From assembly GCF_004217135.1 (NCBI RefSeq), contig NZ_SHKK01000001.1:3658001-3722000 (forward strand): 64,000 nt of DNA, written 5' to 3'. A model generated the notes under the pieces. The model had not been told where the DNA came from. It made no database searches and saw nothing but the letters and a program-made list of their open reading frames with translations. Each line of letters starts with the position of its first letter. Position 1 is the stretch's first letter. A program made the translations under genes and the position numbers. Source of the DNA: Micromonospora violae. GTDB taxonomy: Bacteria; Actinomycetota; Actinomycetes; Mycobacteriales; Micromonosporaceae. Below are positions 63,687 to 64,000 of this stretch, piece after piece.

Positions 63687-64000
63687 GTGCGAAGTTTCGC
63701 GATCTCGGCGCTGCGGGAGCCCCCGTTTCCCACGGGGCGCCACGGCGCCACGGAGCAGGTGGCGGGCGAAAGCGTCGAGTGGGCACGCACGTTCGGGCTG
63801 GTCGATTCCAGCCAACGCGTGCACCGGCTGGAACGGGCCGACGCCGCCGGGCTGGCCGGCCGTGCCTGCCCGGACGGCTCGGTGGAGGGGTTGCGGCTGC
63901 TCACCGACCTGATCAGCTGGTTGTTCGTGATGGACGACGCCTGCGACGAGGACGGCCTCGGCGCCGACCCGAGCCGACTCGGCCCGGCGATCAGCACCCT
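63687..64000 (+). CDS. Class I terpene synthase, truncated by the window end
   Basis: Open to the last base; about 104 residues are visible from GTG 63687 (MRSFAISALREPPFPT). The sequence shows EWARTFGLVD, LERADAAGLAGRACPDGSVE, LLTDLISWLFVMDDACDED. The last contains the Asp-rich DDxxD/E metal-binding motif (DDACDE) of class I terpene cyclases, at the expected distance from the N-terminus. It should cyclise farnesyl or geranyl diphosphate. The product and any flanking genes lie outside the window. Confidence 0.85.
   Translation, partial: MRSFAISALREPPFPTGRHGATEQVAGESVEWARTFGLVDSSQRVHRLERADAAGLAGRACPDGSVEGLRLLTDLISWLFVMDDACDEDGLGADPSRLGPAIST

Noticed and set aside
1..64000. CRISPR array.
   Set aside because: No regularly spaced direct repeats and no cas genes were seen.

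Overview
The window is chromosomal DNA from a high-GC Gram-positive actinobacterium, most probably Micromonospora or a close relative (Micromonosporaceae). The evidence is very high G+C with frequent GTG starts, an ANTAR regulator, a lipase and a PL11/CBM2 enzyme of actinobacterial type, a DUF6244-like gene, an IdeR/DmdR-type iron box, F420/deazaflavin-type enzymes, and a backbone order (trpE-trpC-trpB-trpA-lgt-gltB-gltD...pyk...ANTAR regulator) that I recall from Streptomyces. Lineage-specific genes interrupt that backbone.

Layout. 1-4.6 kb: a lipoprotein with Asp-box repeats, an ANTAR response regulator, an atypical tRNA with a LAGLIDADG/HTH gene behind it, and a trans-sulfuration enzyme divergent from an Lrp regulator. 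4.7-12.5 kb: a luciferase-like oxidoreductase, a secreted rhamnogalacturonan lyase under a LacI-type operator, a PLP decarboxylase, a TauE/SafE exporter with an Rrf2 regulator, and a YceI protein. 12.5-18 kb: tesB, pyk, a BBE-type oxidase, a YciI protein and an aldo/keto reductase. 18-25.9 kb: an M48 membrane protease paired with an EACC1-like protein, a secreted lipase, a TetR/DHA2 efflux pair with three tandem operators, a SEC-C protein and a deazaflavin-type nitroreductase.

26.4-33.3 kb holds the most unusual locus, all read leftward. It encodes a membrane receptor made of a degenerate NTPase-like domain, one membrane helix and a LivJ-type binding domain; an FtsK/SpoIIIE ATPase with one active and two degenerate modules; a coiled-coil membrane protein; and a small helical DUF6244-like protein. 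I suggest it is a signalled translocation or conflict apparatus. 33.4-36.7 kb carries a secreted M1 peptidase, a duplicated and decayed copy of its 3' end, inverted-repeat elements, a G-quadruplex motif, and an AT-rich patch with a small secreted protein.

36.7-58.2 kb is metabolic: an MFS exporter, gltB-gltD, a GNAT, an FAD monooxygenase, lgt, a NUDIX protein, and two leftward trp groups (trpC-trpB-trpA; hisI-trpE-Trp membrane protein). hisI is fused in frame to a nucleotidyltransferase. Then come an ABC-2 exporter with a TetR regulator, an iron-box DUF2470 gene, a heterodimeric ABC exporter pair, a TIGR03085 protein and, cut by the window end, a class I terpene synthase. A perfect 55-bp repeat sits at two unrelated gene junctions (hisI/trpE and the ABC exporter pair). 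At both it supplies the upstream stop codon and lies just before the downstream start.
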